Positions 17,873-27,577 of a stretch of 64,000 bases of DNA are shown here, one piece after another. The stretch lies in NCBI RefSeq assembly GCF_001593955.1, contig NZ_LTAZ01000015.1, forward strand, positions 1 through 64,000, written 5' to 3'. Origin of the DNA: Halalkalicoccus paucihalophilus. GTDB taxonomy: Archaea > Halobacteriota > Halobacteria > Halobacteriales > Halalkalicoccaceae. How positions within the stretch are numbered: the stretch's first letter is position 1; each line of letters opens with the position of its first letter. The notes beneath the pieces were generated by a model, which did no database searches, was not told where the DNA came from, and was given only the letters and a program-made list of their open reading frames with translations. The position numbers and the translations under genes were made by a program.

Positions 17873-18130
17873 CTATCCGACATAAATGCTGAGAATCAGG
17901 GCAAGCAAAACGGCGTGCCAGACGATCGCTGCAGCCTGGACCCTCGCGTCGGTTGGTGGCAATGGGGGGTTCCGGTACATGGCATCGTAGGTGAATACAG
18001 TTGCGACGACCGCACCGGCGATGACCGCGGCATGGAAGCTAATGGACGTTACAAGGCCAAGACTTATCCCACCAACTAGACTTCCAACGATTCCAACGAG
18101 AATTTTGTCGTAGTAGTCAAGGTCACTCAT
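17873..18130 (-). CDS. Small two/three-helix membrane protein
   Basis: An 85-residue protein starting MSDLDYYDKILVGIVG (ATG 18128-18130). It has hydrophobic stretches at about 10-30, 32-48 and 66-84, separated by a loop with NPPLPPTDAR. I recognise it as a conserved haloarchaeal membrane protein of unknown function. The frame is open further upstream only because it runs into the MgtE relic; the ATG choice gives a clean N-terminus. Confidence 0.65.
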   Translation of the reverse strand: MSDLDYYDKILVGIVGSLVGGISLGLVTSISFHAAVIAGAVVATVFTYDAMYRNPPLPPTDARVQAAAIVWHAVLLALILSIYVG

Positions 18131-18214
18131 TAGCCTATTCCCGACTAGAGATTGCCGTCCAACGACTAAGCAGTATCGTTGGTTCTCACTGCTCGGGAAG
18201 ATCGGGTTTGGTTC

Positions 18215-18781
18215 GGGTGCCGAACTGCTAGCATAGAGGCTAAAGATCACGATACTGAGTGCATCTTGAATGGCAGTTGCAAGCGGGCCACTACCGAGTG
18301 CTGGGCCCACCCTCACCCGGATAAACCCAATTGGGATAAGCGAGGCAAGGATGGTCGCGATCCCACTAGAGACGAACAGCGAGAGCCCAACAACGAGGCC
18401 GATCTGTAGCGAGTCGCCAATAACTATCGCGCCAAGCCCGCAGGATCCCGATCATACTACCAAGAATAATCCCGACGAGAACTCTCGCCAGAGGTAGGTG
18501 CTGTAATCGACGTCAGTGATCGCAAATGCTCTTATCGCGATGGCTTCCGATTGTGTCCCTACCGAATCGGCGATGTACGCGACGACGGGCGGAAAGAAGG
18601 CAAGTGTGATCGTCTCTTGAATGGTTGCCTCGAACTGGCTCGAGATGACGCTAAGGAACAGTCCAGCGACCAGCCCGAACAGGAGCCACAGCGCCCGACT
18701 CCAAACGGTGACTCGCACGCAGGCGGACGCGAGGTCTGCGATTCGACGCACTCCCCTTCGCACCCCTGCACGGAGGAGCAC
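18215..18781 (-). pseudogene. MgtE-type Mg2+/divalent cation transporter, frameshifted
   Basis: The segment RALWLLFGLVAGLFLSV ... FFPPVVAYIADSVGTQSEA ... ITDVDYSTYLWRE is the start of an MgtE integral-membrane domain. The native continuation VGIILGSMIGIL lies in another frame (about 18445-18480). The original frame then resumes with LGAIVIGDSLQIGLVVG, IPIGFIRVRVG and LGSGPLATAIQDALSIV. Two compensating frameshifts and loss of the final helix indicate a pseudogene. No good N-terminus was seen upstream to about 18900. Confidence 0.75.
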
Positions 18782-19107
18782 GTCGCACCGTATCTCGTTC
18801 GCGTTGTTCCGAACAGAATCTGGCGCTACGCCATCCCAATTTACGCGTTTGGAATCGGCATCGGAAGCCTGTTGTTCGGTTTAGACGCATGAGAAACAAG
18901 CCGGTAGACGAAGATGCGGCTTTACTACTGGCAACTCCGGTCGTCCATTGCTAAACGACCAGCGAAGGGATTCACTCGTTTGCCCTTCTGTCCAGACTCT
19001 CCGTCCTCCTCGTGTTAAAGAGCTGATCCCGTCCGGATCACTGTACCGGTCAAGCGGTATGACATCCGGGACGTATGTCTAAGTAGTTTGAACTGGAAAA
19101 TGACATA
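18782..19107. other. Intergenic between MgtE relic and P-type ATPase
   Basis: It holds eroded 5' sequence of the MgtE relic on the minus strand and the upstream region of the ATPase on the plus strand. No independent gene was seen. Confidence 0.5.
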
Positions 19108-21687
19108 GTGGCCGACTCCCCGTACGAACTGCCGGCGGACAGCGTCGCCGAGACGCTCGGCTCGAGACGCAATGGGCTAGACGACGAGGAGGCCCGGCGG
19201 CGACTTGGGGAGCACGGCGAGAACGCCGTCGTGGGAAGCGGCGGGCGGCGACCGGCTGCCATCTTCTTCGCGCAGTTCGACAGCGTTCTGATTCAGGTGT
19301 TGCTCGTCGCGGCCGCCCTCTCGATCTGGGCAGGTCACGCCGTCGACGCGATCCTAATCACGATCATCGTCGCCGCGAACGGGGTCTTCGGATTCGTCCA
19401 GGATTACAAAGCCGAGCAGAGTCTGGAGTCACTGCGCGAGATGGCCGCCCCGATGGCGACGGTTCGACGAGACGGCGGGGAACGGACGGTCGACGCGACG
19501 GAAGTCGTTCCCGGCGATGTCGTCGTTCTGCGGGGCGGCGATGTGGTCCCCGCAGACGGCCGGCTGCTTTCGGTGACCAGCCTTGAGGTTGACGAAGCGG
19601 CGCTGACTGGCGAGAGTGCCCCGGTCTCGAAATCGTCGGTGCGAGTCGGGCCGGAGACCCCTCTCGCCGAACGGGAAGGGATGGTCTACCGGGGAACGAA
19701 CGTCACCCGTGGAAGAGGTCTCGCCGTCGTGACCGAAACAGGAATGAAAACCGAGGTCGGCAGGATCGCGGAGGATCTCGCCACGACCAGTGAGACTCGG
19801 ACGCCCCTACAGGGCGAATTCGACGACTTGGGCCGCAGCCTCGGACTGGGGGCGCTTGTCCTCTCTGCGCTAATCGTGCCAGTGTTGCTCGTACGCGGTA
19901 CGGACGCGGTTCAGGCCGTCCTGACCGCCGTGTCGCTCGCTGTCGCCGCGGTCCCTGAGGGACTTCCGGCCGTCGTCACGCTCACGCTCGCTCTCGGAGT
20001 CCGGCAGATGTCGGCCGAGAACGCGCTCGTACGCCGACTTCCGGCGGTCGAGGCATTGGGTGCCGTCGACGTTGTTTGTACCGATAAAACGGGGACGCTG
20101 ACGAAAGGCCAAATGACGGTCAGCAGGCTCTGGGTGAACGACGCTGTAATCGAACCCGGATCGCGCAGAATCAACATGGACGCGCCCTCGGACCGAGAAG
20201 AACTCCTCCTGCGAATTAGCGCGCTCTGTAACGACTCAACACTCACAGACAACGGTGATCCGACCGAGCGGGCGCTGCTCGAGGCGGCCGACCGTCGCGG
20301 ACTCGACATCAACCGACTCCGGGCCGAGAACCCGCGGGCTGATGAGATACCGTTCTCCTCGGAACGCAAATGGATGGGGACTGTCCACGGCGACGTTGGC
20401 TACGTCAAGGGCGCGCCTGAAGTCGTCGTTGAGAATTGCGATCGGATCCTAACCGCTGATGGCCCGGTCCCGCTCTCCGAGGACCGCCGCGAGCGAGTTG
20501 AAAGAACGGTCTGGGAATTTGGTGACGACGCGTTGCGGGTTCTCGCGACGGCCTATCGCAAGGAGGTAAGCGATACTGACGACCTCGACAAAAGGCTGGT
20601 GTTCGTGGGGCTGGCTGGCATGATTGACCCACCCCGCGAAGAGGTTACCGACGCGATCGCGGCGACCGAACGCGCAGGGATCGCCGTAAAGATGGTCACC
20701 GGAGACAACGCCCGAACTGCGCAGGCGATCGCCGAGACGCTGGGGATCGGAACTACCGTCCTTGAGGGTCGGGAAATAGAGCGGATGGACGCAGAGACGC
20801 TACGTGAACGGGTCGCGTCCGTCGATGTCTTTGCCCGGACATCGCCCGAACACAAAGTCCGGATTCTTCGAGCCCTCCAGAAACGGGGCAACGCTGTCGC
20901 GATGACTGGCGACGGGGTCAACGATGCACCCGCGCTGAAACATGCCGATGTTGGCGTCGCGATGGGAATTCGGGGAACGGATGTCGCCAGACAGGCCGCA
21001 GACATCGTTTTACTCGACGACAACTATGCATCAATAGAGAAGGCAATCAAGCGCGGACGGGAGATCTTTGACAACATCTGGAAATTCGTCGCCTACCTGC
21101 TTACTGCCAACGTCGGGGAGGTGGCGATCGTGTTCGTTGCTTCGCTGTATGGCTATCTCGTCCTGCCGGCCGTCCAGTTGCTGTGGATCAATCTCCTGAC
21201 TGATGGGCTACCGGCGCTGGCGCTGGGTGCTGACCCTGGAAGTGCCGACGTGATGGAGCGCCCGCCCCGCGATCCGGACAGTGGGATCATCGGTCGCCCA
21301 ATCTTAAAACTGATCATCGGCATGGGTGGTGTCACAACGGTCGTCTTACTCGCACTCATGTTCTATACGCTCGAAGGAGCGGTCTCAATCACTCCCTATG
21401 CAATGACAATGGTGTTTACAGGCTTTGTCCTCCTCGAGCTCATTGGACTCTACGTCATTCGGTGGCTGCGCGAGACTCCGACACTAGTGAATCCCTGGCT
21501 GACGGCTGCCGTCACAGGCTCCGTTTCTCTCCATCTCGCAGTGCTCTATACGCCGCTCAACCGGTACTTCGGGACCGTTGCGATCGGAGTGAATGACTGG
21601 CTGATACTGTTCGCTGTAATGGCTGTGAGTCTTCCGCTCTACCTCGCGGTTGCGCTACTGGTCCGACGGGACGAGACAGAGGTATGA
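19108..21687 (+). CDS. P-type cation-transporting ATPase (Ca2+-type, P2)
   Basis: An 859-residue integral membrane pump of full family length. It has an N-terminal cation-ATPase domain and an actuator domain with TGES around residue 168. The phosphorylation site DKTGTLT has Asp326. A nucleotide-binding domain, MVTGDN, the hinge TGDGVNDAP (about residue 601) and about ten transmembrane helices follow. Helix 4 contains VAAVPEGLPA, typical of Ca2+ and Na+/K+-like pumps; the helix-6 region reads LLWINLLTDGLPALALG. It probably exports Ca2+ or Na+. Start is GTG at 19108. It is richer in GC than its surroundings. Confidence 0.9.
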   Translation: MADSPYELPADSVAETLGSRRNGLDDEEARRRLGEHGENAVVGSGGRRPAAIFFAQFDSVLIQVLLVAAALSIWAGHAVDAILITIIVAANGVFGFVQDYKAEQSLESLREMAAPMATVRRDGGERTVDATEVVPGDVVVLRGGDVVPADGRLLSVTSLEVDEAALTGESAPVSKSSVRVGPETPLAEREGMVYRGTNVTRGRGLAVVTETGMKTEVGRIAEDLATTSETRTPLQGEFDDLGRSLGLGALVLSALIVPVLLVRGTDAVQAVLTAVSLAVAAVPEGLPAVVTLTLALGVRQMSAENALVRRLPAVEALGAVDVVCTDKTGTLTKGQMTVSRLWVNDAVIEPGSRRINMDAPSDREELLLRISALCNDSTLTDNGDPTERALLEAADRRGLDINRLRAENPRADEIPFSSERKWMGTVHGDVGYVKGAPEVVVENCDRILTADGPVPLSEDRRERVERTVWEFGDDALRVLATAYRKEVSDTDDLDKRLVFVGLAGMIDPPREEVTDAIAATERAGIAVKMVTGDNARTAQAIAETLGIGTTVLEGREIERMDAETLRERVASVDVFARTSPEHKVRILRALQKRGNAVAMTGDGVNDAPALKHADVGVAMGIRGTDVARQAADIVLLDDNYASIEKAIKRGREIFDNIWKFVAYLLTANVGEVAIVFVASLYGYLVLPAVQLLWINLLTDGLPALALGADPGSADVMERPPRDPDSGIIGRPILKLIIGMGGVTTVVLLALMFYTLEGAVSITPYAMTMVFTGFVLLELIGLYVIRWLRETPTLVNPWLTAAVTGSVSLHLAVLYTPLNRYFGTVAIGVNDWLILFAVMAVSLPLYLAVALLVRRDETEV

Positions 21688-21918
21688 CGGGAGATGGGCA
21701 GATGAGTTCATCGGCTACGCCTTTTGTCGGACGTTTTGCTGTTCTAGGTCCATCGAATAACCCGACCACGCCCTTCTAAATCGTGTTCTCAATCCTCATA
21801 GGAGGAACAGGTATCGGTGACGTCGTTTCGGCTCTGGGTTTCCTTCACTCGCCATTGCTACCGACGCCGAGCCGAGATTCGAATTGCGTCGGGCTCGGAC
21901 ACCACGGTTAATGGTCGC

Positions 21919-23274
21919 TCACGTCGAATCATGTGGCCACGAGCGGATATCGTCGTAATCGCCCGGAGGAACGGGACCATCGAGAAGCAGGTCGTCGGTC
22001 TCATCCATCCATTCGTAGAGTTGTCTTGAGAGCTCCCGTCTGATCTCCTGGTAGCGGGGCTCATGAACGACGTCGTCATCTTCCTGGGGCGCGTCCCGCA
22101 GATCGTATAGTTCTTCGTACTGTCTGGTCGGAACCCCGTCAACCTCGCGAATCTCACGGCCAGACTCGCTCGCAAAGACGTCTGCCGGTAAGTAAACCAT
22201 TGGGAGGTGCCAGAAGCTCCTGATATACTTGTAGCGATCAGTCCTGATTGCACGGACCGGATTGTACATGTCGTGCCAGGTCATTTCCGCGAAGATTCGT
22301 TCGCGCGTGTCGTATCCCGACACGCTGTCAGCGATCAGGCCCGCGACGCTCTGGCCGTCGATTCCCACTGGACAATCCTCGCCAACAAAGTCGAGGACTG
22401 TTGGCAAAACGTCGATATTACTTACCAGATCGTCATACCGCTTGCCAGCATCGACGACGCCCGGATAGCGTAGTATTAGTGCGGCCTCAATACCGGCGTC
22501 GTAGCAGCTCCCTTTCGCACGTGGGAAGGCGATACCGTGTTCGGTGGTGAAGATCACGAGCGTCTCCTCCTCGATACCGGCGGCAGCAAGCGCATTGAGG
22601 ATAGTGCCGACCGCGTCGTCGATGGCGTACACCATTCCGTGCATTTCCCCAAGGTCGTGTCTGATTCCTCGCCGATCGGGAAGGTACGGGAGTGAACGGA
22701 CCGATTCTGGACCGTCGGCCCGGTAGTAACCGGCATCGAACCCGAACCGACCGTTCTTTTCTTCGACCCGGTGGCACTCGAAGAACCCGACCGATGCGAA
22801 AAACGGGGCGTCGTACGCTGACTTCACCAAGAATGATTTGAAGACTGATGCGACGTTACGCGCCCGATTGGCCTGATGGACCGTCGGCGAAACACCGGGA
22901 TACAGGTTCCCCTCGGAGTGGACGTGGTCGTATCCGAGCCGGTCTGTGTCCTGCGTGATGTGCTGGATGCCGAACAAGTGCGTCTCGTACCCGACATCGC
23001 TGAGATACTGTGGGAGGATTTGCTCGTCGTCGTGAAGCTCCCAGCTCCCATGTGCGAGACCCATCAACCCGTTGACGTGCGGAACTCGTCCGGTCATAAG
23101 GGCACCCCGGCTCGGTGAACATTGCGGAGCACTCGCGAAATGTCGCTCGAACAGCGCTCCCTCGTCCGCAAGGGCATCGATTCGTGGTGTATCAATGTCG
23201 ACACCATAACAGCCAAGGTGCCGTCCAAGGTCGTGGCCGTGAATCAGCAGAATGTTCGGTTGTAGGTCGGTCAT
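21919..23274 (-). CDS. Sulfatase (alkaline phosphatase superfamily)
   Basis: A 451-residue enzyme. The formylglycine motif C-x-P-S-R is present as QCSPSRGALMTGR with Cys52. Metal ligands include His/Asp near residue 14 (HGHDLGRHLG) and the ThrGluHis-Gly segment (TTEHGIAFPRAKG) in the middle. A maturase (FGE or anSME) is needed to convert Cys52 and none is encoded nearby. The substrate is unknown; the family cleaves sulfate esters of carbohydrates and other molecules. There is no signal peptide, so it is cytosolic. Start ATG at 23274. Confidence 0.86.
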   Translation of the reverse strand: MTDLQPNILLIHGHDLGRHLGCYGVDIDTPRIDALADEGALFERHFASAPQCSPSRGALMTGRVPHVNGLMGLAHGSWELHDDEQILPQYLSDVGYETHLFGIQHITQDTDRLGYDHVHSEGNLYPGVSPTVHQANRARNVASVFKSFLVKSAYDAPFFASVGFFECHRVEEKNGRFGFDAGYYRADGPESVRSLPYLPDRRGIRHDLGEMHGMVYAIDDAVGTILNALAAAGIEEETLVIFTTEHGIAFPRAKGSCYDAGIEAALILRYPGVVDAGKRYDDLVSNIDVLPTVLDFVGEDCPVGIDGQSVAGLIADSVSGYDTRERIFAEMTWHDMYNPVRAIRTDRYKYIRSFWHLPMVYLPADVFASESGREIREVDGVPTRQYEELYDLRDAPQEDDDVVHEPRYQEIRRELSRQLYEWMDETDDLLLDGPVPPGDYDDIRSWPHDST

Positions 23275-23380
23275 ATCGGCGGTGTACTACGACTCAACGG
23301 ATAACTGATGGCGAGTCCTCCGCCGTTACCGTTTCGACCTCTGGGACCTGTTTTTTCCTGAGTGAAGATATGTATAGGTT

Positions 23381-23839
23381 TCATTTGTTGATTTGCTGGT
23401 CAGAACTGGGCTTCGATTTCCAGCCAAACACTGCAATCAGGACGTAGAGGATCCCTGCTATACGGGTTGTGGGAATCACCCACGATTTCCATTCACACGC
23501 CTTGGCTTCCTCGTACAGAAGTGGTGTCCAGTAATCGAGATATCCTCGTGGCGAAATGGCAGCCATCAGTCCATAGCAGCCGAGTACTGACCGCACCACA
23601 CCTGAGAACGTTCCTGGGCGAAGAATCGTGACAAGAATCGTCAGCCCCTCGAGTCGAGCCACGGGTGATACCCATGCTTTTCGTAGGCACTGTTCTGGAT
23701 TTTCGAGTGCATACCTTTCGAAAAACTGTATGAACCGATCGGGAACAACTAGTTCAACGAAACCGAGTAGTGCTAATAGTACTTTGAGCATGTTATATAC
23801 AAACACTGGGTGAATCATGAATCTATTTCTCTGTCGCAT
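23381..23839 (-). CDS. Membrane protein of unknown function
   Basis: A 152-residue protein with about three to four hydrophobic segments (NMLKVLLALLGFVELVV; LEGLTILVTIL; IAGILYVLIAVFG). Start could be the ATG at 23839 or Met8. I recognise no family. It lies downstream of the sulfatase start in the opposite-neighbour position, on the same strand, 107 bp away. Confidence 0.55.
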   Translation of the reverse strand: MRQRNRFMIHPVFVYNMLKVLLALLGFVELVVPDRFIQFFERYALENPEQCLRKAWVSPVARLEGLTILVTILRPGTFSGVVRSVLGCYGLMAAISPRGYLDYWTPLLYEEAKACEWKSWVIPTTRIAGILYVLIAVFGWKSKPSSDQQINK

Positions 23840-23960
23840 TAGTTGAGAATGACTTCAATTGATATGGCTGTATTGACGCTCACACTTCTCTCGGATTGGG
23901 ACAGTTGGCAATTATCGAACAACAGTATCCGAGATCGGTGATTGCCTGCTTAGCAGTACG

Positions 23961-23993
23961 ACCGCCGGATGGTCAGTTAGGCCGACCGGCGGT
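23961..23993. terminator. Perfect 8-bp inverted repeat
   Basis: ACCGCCGG (23961-23968) pairs with CCGGCGGT (23986-23993) across a 17-bp loop, in a gene-free stretch. It could be a terminator-like or protein-binding hairpin. Confidence 0.3.
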
Positions 23994-24344
23994 ATTAGTA
24001 GCGACACTGACATCTCAATAATATACACTTAGCAATTATCGAGTCACCAACTACTGATCTCTTGACAAGAGCGGGCTTGGTTGCTTCATGACTATCACGG
24101 AACTTCGCCGTGACTACCGGCGCCCAGTACGCCGGTGGATGCGTCCGGTCGATATCGTCTGAGACTGTTCACGCCCACTCTTATTCCAGGCGTGACTACC
24201 CCGAACACGTATTCGTTCTCTCGAGCTCAGGAACGACCCACGGAGACAGGCCTGTAGCGGACGTTCATAAGAGGGGTATTCAACTGTTCAGGCGAACAGA
24301 CCCATATACGGATAGATTCCCGAATGGTCGATAGTTCAGGACCG
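23994..24344. other. Intergenic with a possible short gene start
   Basis: It contains a 24-codon frame at 24088-24162 beginning MTITELRRDYRRPVRRW, which looks like the N-terminus of a real protein but ends quickly. Otherwise nothing is supported. Confidence 0.35.
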
Positions 24345-24671
24345 TCACCCGGATGCTCGAAACGCTTTGAGCCGAAACTGAGAGATGATCGGTTCGAGCG
24401 TGTCTTTTTCACCGGTGCCCGTTATCGTGACTTCAGTCAACCGGTAGGACGGTCCGACGGGGACCTTTCGGGCAGAGAGATGGGCCTGCCACTCGTTTCC
24501 CTCGATGACATTTCCGTCACGCCGTTCGCCGTCGAGGTTCTCAAGGTACTTCATCGCCTGTTCAAGAGTGAACCCACGGAACTGGCGGGTCTCATAAAGT
24601 GTGCCGTTTCTATCGAGCGTTCGATCGATGGTAATGCATCTAGTCCCGCTTTCCGCCGCTGGGCTTCCGAC
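24345..24671 (-). CDS. Small protein of unknown family, start unclear
   Basis: A coding-like minus-strand frame of about 109 codons. It reads ITIDRTLDRNGTLYETR, FTLEQAMKYLENLDG and VTITGTGEKDTLEPI, and ends FRLKAFRASG. It has clear secondary-structure periodicity. The frame is closed by a TGA just upstream and has no ATG before Met40 (24554). An out-of-frame ATG at about 24641 suggests a one-base frameshift near the start, so it may be a pseudogene. Family not recognised. Confidence 0.45.
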   Translation of the reverse strand, partial: VGSPAAESGTRCITIDRTLDRNGTLYETRQFRGFTLEQAMKYLENLDGERRDGNVIEGNEWQAHLSARKVPVGPSYRLTEVTITGTGEKDTLEPIISQFRLKAFRASG

Positions 24672-25055
24672 TCACGTATCGAGACCATACGGGTTCCCGT
24701 TGAAAGGTTGGCCCTCGGAGGAAATATCTATGTTGTGAGTTCTCATTCACCATACTCTCCAATCTCTTAACGAAGGATTATCACAGTGCATGAGATCAAC
24801 GCGTTCCGCTCTTGGAAGCGTTGCCGAGCAATAACTGAAGACGCCGGAGCGACTGGTATAGCTCATCACAAGGCAGTATTGCATCCGCTGTGCTTCCGGT
24901 TGTTGATGTCCCAGTTCTCGTAGTGAACTACCCGTCCTTCTCGGCTTTGTGGCCTCGCTGAGCAAGGGATCTTAACGCCTGCGGTTCGGTAAAGCGATCT
25001 GATTGACTTCATTCTTTAGAGAACTATTTTGTAGTTTCACAGAGAACTATCTGGT
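24672..25055. other. Intergenic, nothing recognised
   Basis: About 380 bp between the small unknown gene and the UspA relic. No supported gene was seen. Confidence 0.45.
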
Positions 25056-25526
25056 GTGTCTTCACGTATCTTAGTGCCAGTCGACGATTCGACACACGCT
25101 CGTGAAGTACTAGTGTTCGCGCTGGATAAGCACGCGGACGCTGAGATCACTGGTGTCCACATCATCAGTCCAATAGCGGTAATTGGAGTCTTCAATTCAG
25201 CAGCCTGGGACGACCGGATGCTTGAACGCGAGCGGAAGCAACCAACGATCGACGACGCACTTACCGACCTCGTCATACAACTCAATGTGACGCGGAGCCA
25301 TGTTGTCAAGTGGGGGTCTACTTCTTCGACTGTGGGACGAGTGGCGGCCGGGAAGTGTGTGCACCGGGACGGATTCGAGGGTCCGATATCAAGTAGCCAT
25401 GAATTACCACAAAGAAGGTGACGACACAAGCCGAAGCGTCGAAGCACGATCCCAGGTCTCTCCGGAGTCAGCGCATGTTTGTGAATCACCAACATTAGTG
25501 CTCGGCTCGACAGAGAAAGCAAGATA
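25056..25526 (+). pseudogene. Decayed UspA-family gene
   Basis: Starts at a GTG (25056) with SSRILVPVDDSTHAREVL and ADAEITGVHIISP, a normal UspA N-terminus. After about 85 residues the frame leaves the family. A coding-like end (VARS/ARSQV ... ESPTLVLGSTEKAR) lies in another frame and lacks a normal GxxG(9x)G site. The permease begins directly at 25527. UspA genes next to transporters are common in haloarchaea. Confidence 0.6.
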
Positions 25527-26744
25527 ATGGTTGTGATCACCCTCATCGTCCTCGTAACATTGATCGGACTGAACTGGGTGCTTTACTCGAGCCACGTCCA
25601 AAATTCGGAGCGCTACCAAGCCATGGTCGTCCCGATTGCCAACATAATGGACATCGGGTTCGTATTGCTGGCGCCGGCTATCGTGTATATTACTGGCCTC
25701 GAATCGCCTCTGACGTATGCCGGTCTCTGTGCGCTCGCCTACGCGATGGGCTGGGTCATACGCTACAACATCGAGCGATTTGAGCCGATAGCTAAGGAGA
25801 GGGGTATCTTGCACGATTGTTCGTACGTCGCCAATTGGATGTTGATCATCGCATCTATCGTGAACGTCGGTTACTACCTGCAACTGATGGGCGTGATCAT
25901 CATCTACCCCTTCGACTTCGGCAACGGTGACTCGATCGCAACGATCATCGCCGTCGTATCGCTGATCGCACTTGGCGTGATCGGTTATTTCTTCGGACTT
26001 AGCAGGTTCAACCAGATGGGGCAGCGGACGACGGCTTTCAACCTCGCAGCCGTCTTGGCGATTATCGCCGGCTTCCTTGCGTACAATGGCGGAGCGGCCG
26101 TGGCAGGGAACTGGTCGGTCCCCGCTTACAATCCGCCGGTGACAACGACGGACTTCCGCTATATCCTCGGCTTCTACGTGATTGTCCAGGGATTCGAGGC
26201 ATCCCGGTACCTTACCAAGGAGTACAGCACGTCACGACGTATCCAGACAATGCGGAACGCACAGATCATCGCCACCGTCATCTACGTTCTCTTCTCGGTG
26301 TCGACTCTCTTTCTTTTCGACGAGGTCGGCTACGCGCCGACTCCAGCCGTGATCATTACGATCTCCGAGGTGGCGAGCCCCGTGCTCCCCTTGCTTGTTT
26401 TGCTTCTGGTCATCGGTAGTCAGTTCTCCGCGTCAATCAATGACATTCACTCACGCTCAGATACCATGGAAGAACTCTCAGATCAACGAATCCCGCGCAG
26501 ATATACCTTCCCGCTGCTCGCTGCGGGCAGCATCGTGGTTGTGCTGAGCATGGACGTGTTCACGGTCGTCGCGGCAGCCTCGCGGATGTTCGCGGCGTAC
26601 TACGCGCTACAATGTCTTATCGCGCTAATCATAGCCGGTCGTCGAAGGCAGTGGACACATTTTGTGGGCTTCACCGCGGTCGGCCTGGCGATGGTGGCCA
26701 TCGCGATCTTCGGGCTATCTACATCTGTACGCATTGGTCTTTAG
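25527..26744 (+). CDS. Multi-helix permease, APC-like
   Basis: A 405-residue integral membrane protein with about ten to eleven hydrophobic helices, starting VVITLIVLVTLIGLNW. Loops contain FNQMGQRTTAFN (about 162-173) and HSRSDTMEELSDQRIP. The overall layout resembles amino-acid/polyamine or related secondary carriers, but I recognise no definitive signature. It follows the UspA relic immediately. A 35-bp near-copy of part of this gene (26007-26041) occurs downstream at 26793, at the edge of an IS66 relic. Confidence 0.6.
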   Translation: MVVITLIVLVTLIGLNWVLYSSHVQNSERYQAMVVPIANIMDIGFVLLAPAIVYITGLESPLTYAGLCALAYAMGWVIRYNIERFEPIAKERGILHDCSYVANWMLIIASIVNVGYYLQLMGVIIIYPFDFGNGDSIATIIAVVSLIALGVIGYFFGLSRFNQMGQRTTAFNLAAVLAIIAGFLAYNGGAAVAGNWSVPAYNPPVTTTDFRYILGFYVIVQGFEASRYLTKEYSTSRRIQTMRNAQIIATVIYVLFSVSTLFLFDEVGYAPTPAVIITISEVASPVLPLLVLLLVIGSQFSASINDIHSRSDTMEELSDQRIPRRYTFPLLAAGSIVVVLSMDVFTVVAAASRMFAAYYALQCLIALIIAGRRRQWTHFVGFTAVGLAMVAIAIFGLSTSVRIGL

Positions 26745-26792
26745 CTAAGCCTCGGTGTAGCTTCGACCGTGATCTTGATAATCCTCCTCGAT

Positions 26793-26827
26793 TCAACCAG
26801 ATGGGCTGGCGAACGACGGCTTTCAAA
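26793..26827 (+). repeat. 35-bp near-copy of an internal permease segment
   Basis: TTCAACCAGATGGG followed by a diverged middle and ACGACGGCTTTCAA repeats the permease DNA at about 26007-26041 with roughly 31 of 35 identities. It sits between the permease stop and the IS66 relic. Confidence 0.6.
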
Positions 26828-26849
26828 TGGGAACATATGGGGTGGCGCG

Positions 26850-27212
26850 AACGCATCACCTTTGCCCGCTACGATTTACCAGCGACAGCTCTACCCGACC
26901 AACAATCCGCTTCTAAAGAGCGTACTCGGAAAGATCGAAGGTAGGATCGACCGCTAGCTCATCTTTGTCGGTGAGCTAGCAGTTTCTCCAACGAACAACG
27001 CTGCCGAGGACGTGCTTCGTGAGCCCGTTGGTCTTCGGAAAACCGCCGGAACGCTTCGCAACGACCGTGGAATGTTCGTTCATGAGACGCTCTCGTCCCT
27101 GCTGGTTCCACCTAACTAGCAAGGACGCAATCCGTACGAGGAACTTCAGCGAGTCGTTTCGAACAACGCGATGATTTTACGGGTTCACGCTGTACCAGCA
27201 GTTGAACCCTAA
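26850..27212 (+). pseudogene. IS66-family transposase C-terminal relic
   Basis: One frame reads LYPTNNPLLKSVLGKIEG, then a TAG, then SPTNNAAEDVLREPVG and LRNDRGMFVHETLSSLL. A second TAG precedes QGRNPYEELQRVVSNNAM, and the frame ends HAVPAVEP at TAA 27210-27212. These are the conserved C-terminal blocks of haloarchaeal IS66 (ISH10-like) transposases. The 5' two thirds and terminal repeats are missing. Confidence 0.75.
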
Positions 27213-27337
27213 GGGGCAAACACATCAATTGTTTTTATATACTTGGCATCGTTATATATATAATGCTGATGTGGGATTGTACAAGTTGGCCCCGGCCACT
27301 GCTGTGGGACACTCGGAAAGCACAGGCCACACCGCAA

Positions 27338-27450
27338 CGTACCCGTCTCGCGGTGGTCTTCAGCCTGACCGAACCAATTACCATCACAAAATCAGACTCC
27401 CATAACCGGTACCGGTCGATGCACGGCATCAATCTGGATCCGGTAGAGGA
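27338..27450 (+). pseudogene. Fragment of a DUF1254 gene
   Basis: The frame contains FSLTEPITITKSDSHNRYRS, which aligns with FDLTEPVTITKPDTGDRYQS of the intact DUF1254 protein at 31933-32958. Only about 30 codons survive, between the IS66 relic and the SulP gene. Confidence 0.65.
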
Positions 27451-27577
27451 ATGCCAACAAACGAATAATAGCGGTGGACGACGCATTCGAAAGCACGAGG
27501 CGAGTGTCTCGGGGCGACGTCCCGAAGCGGGTTACCCACCAACAATGATAGTTACCATGACCAAGAGGTGAGTTTCG

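Noticed and set aside
24324..24770. 148-codon plus-strand frame
   Set aside because: Antisense to the better supported acidic small protein on the minus strand.
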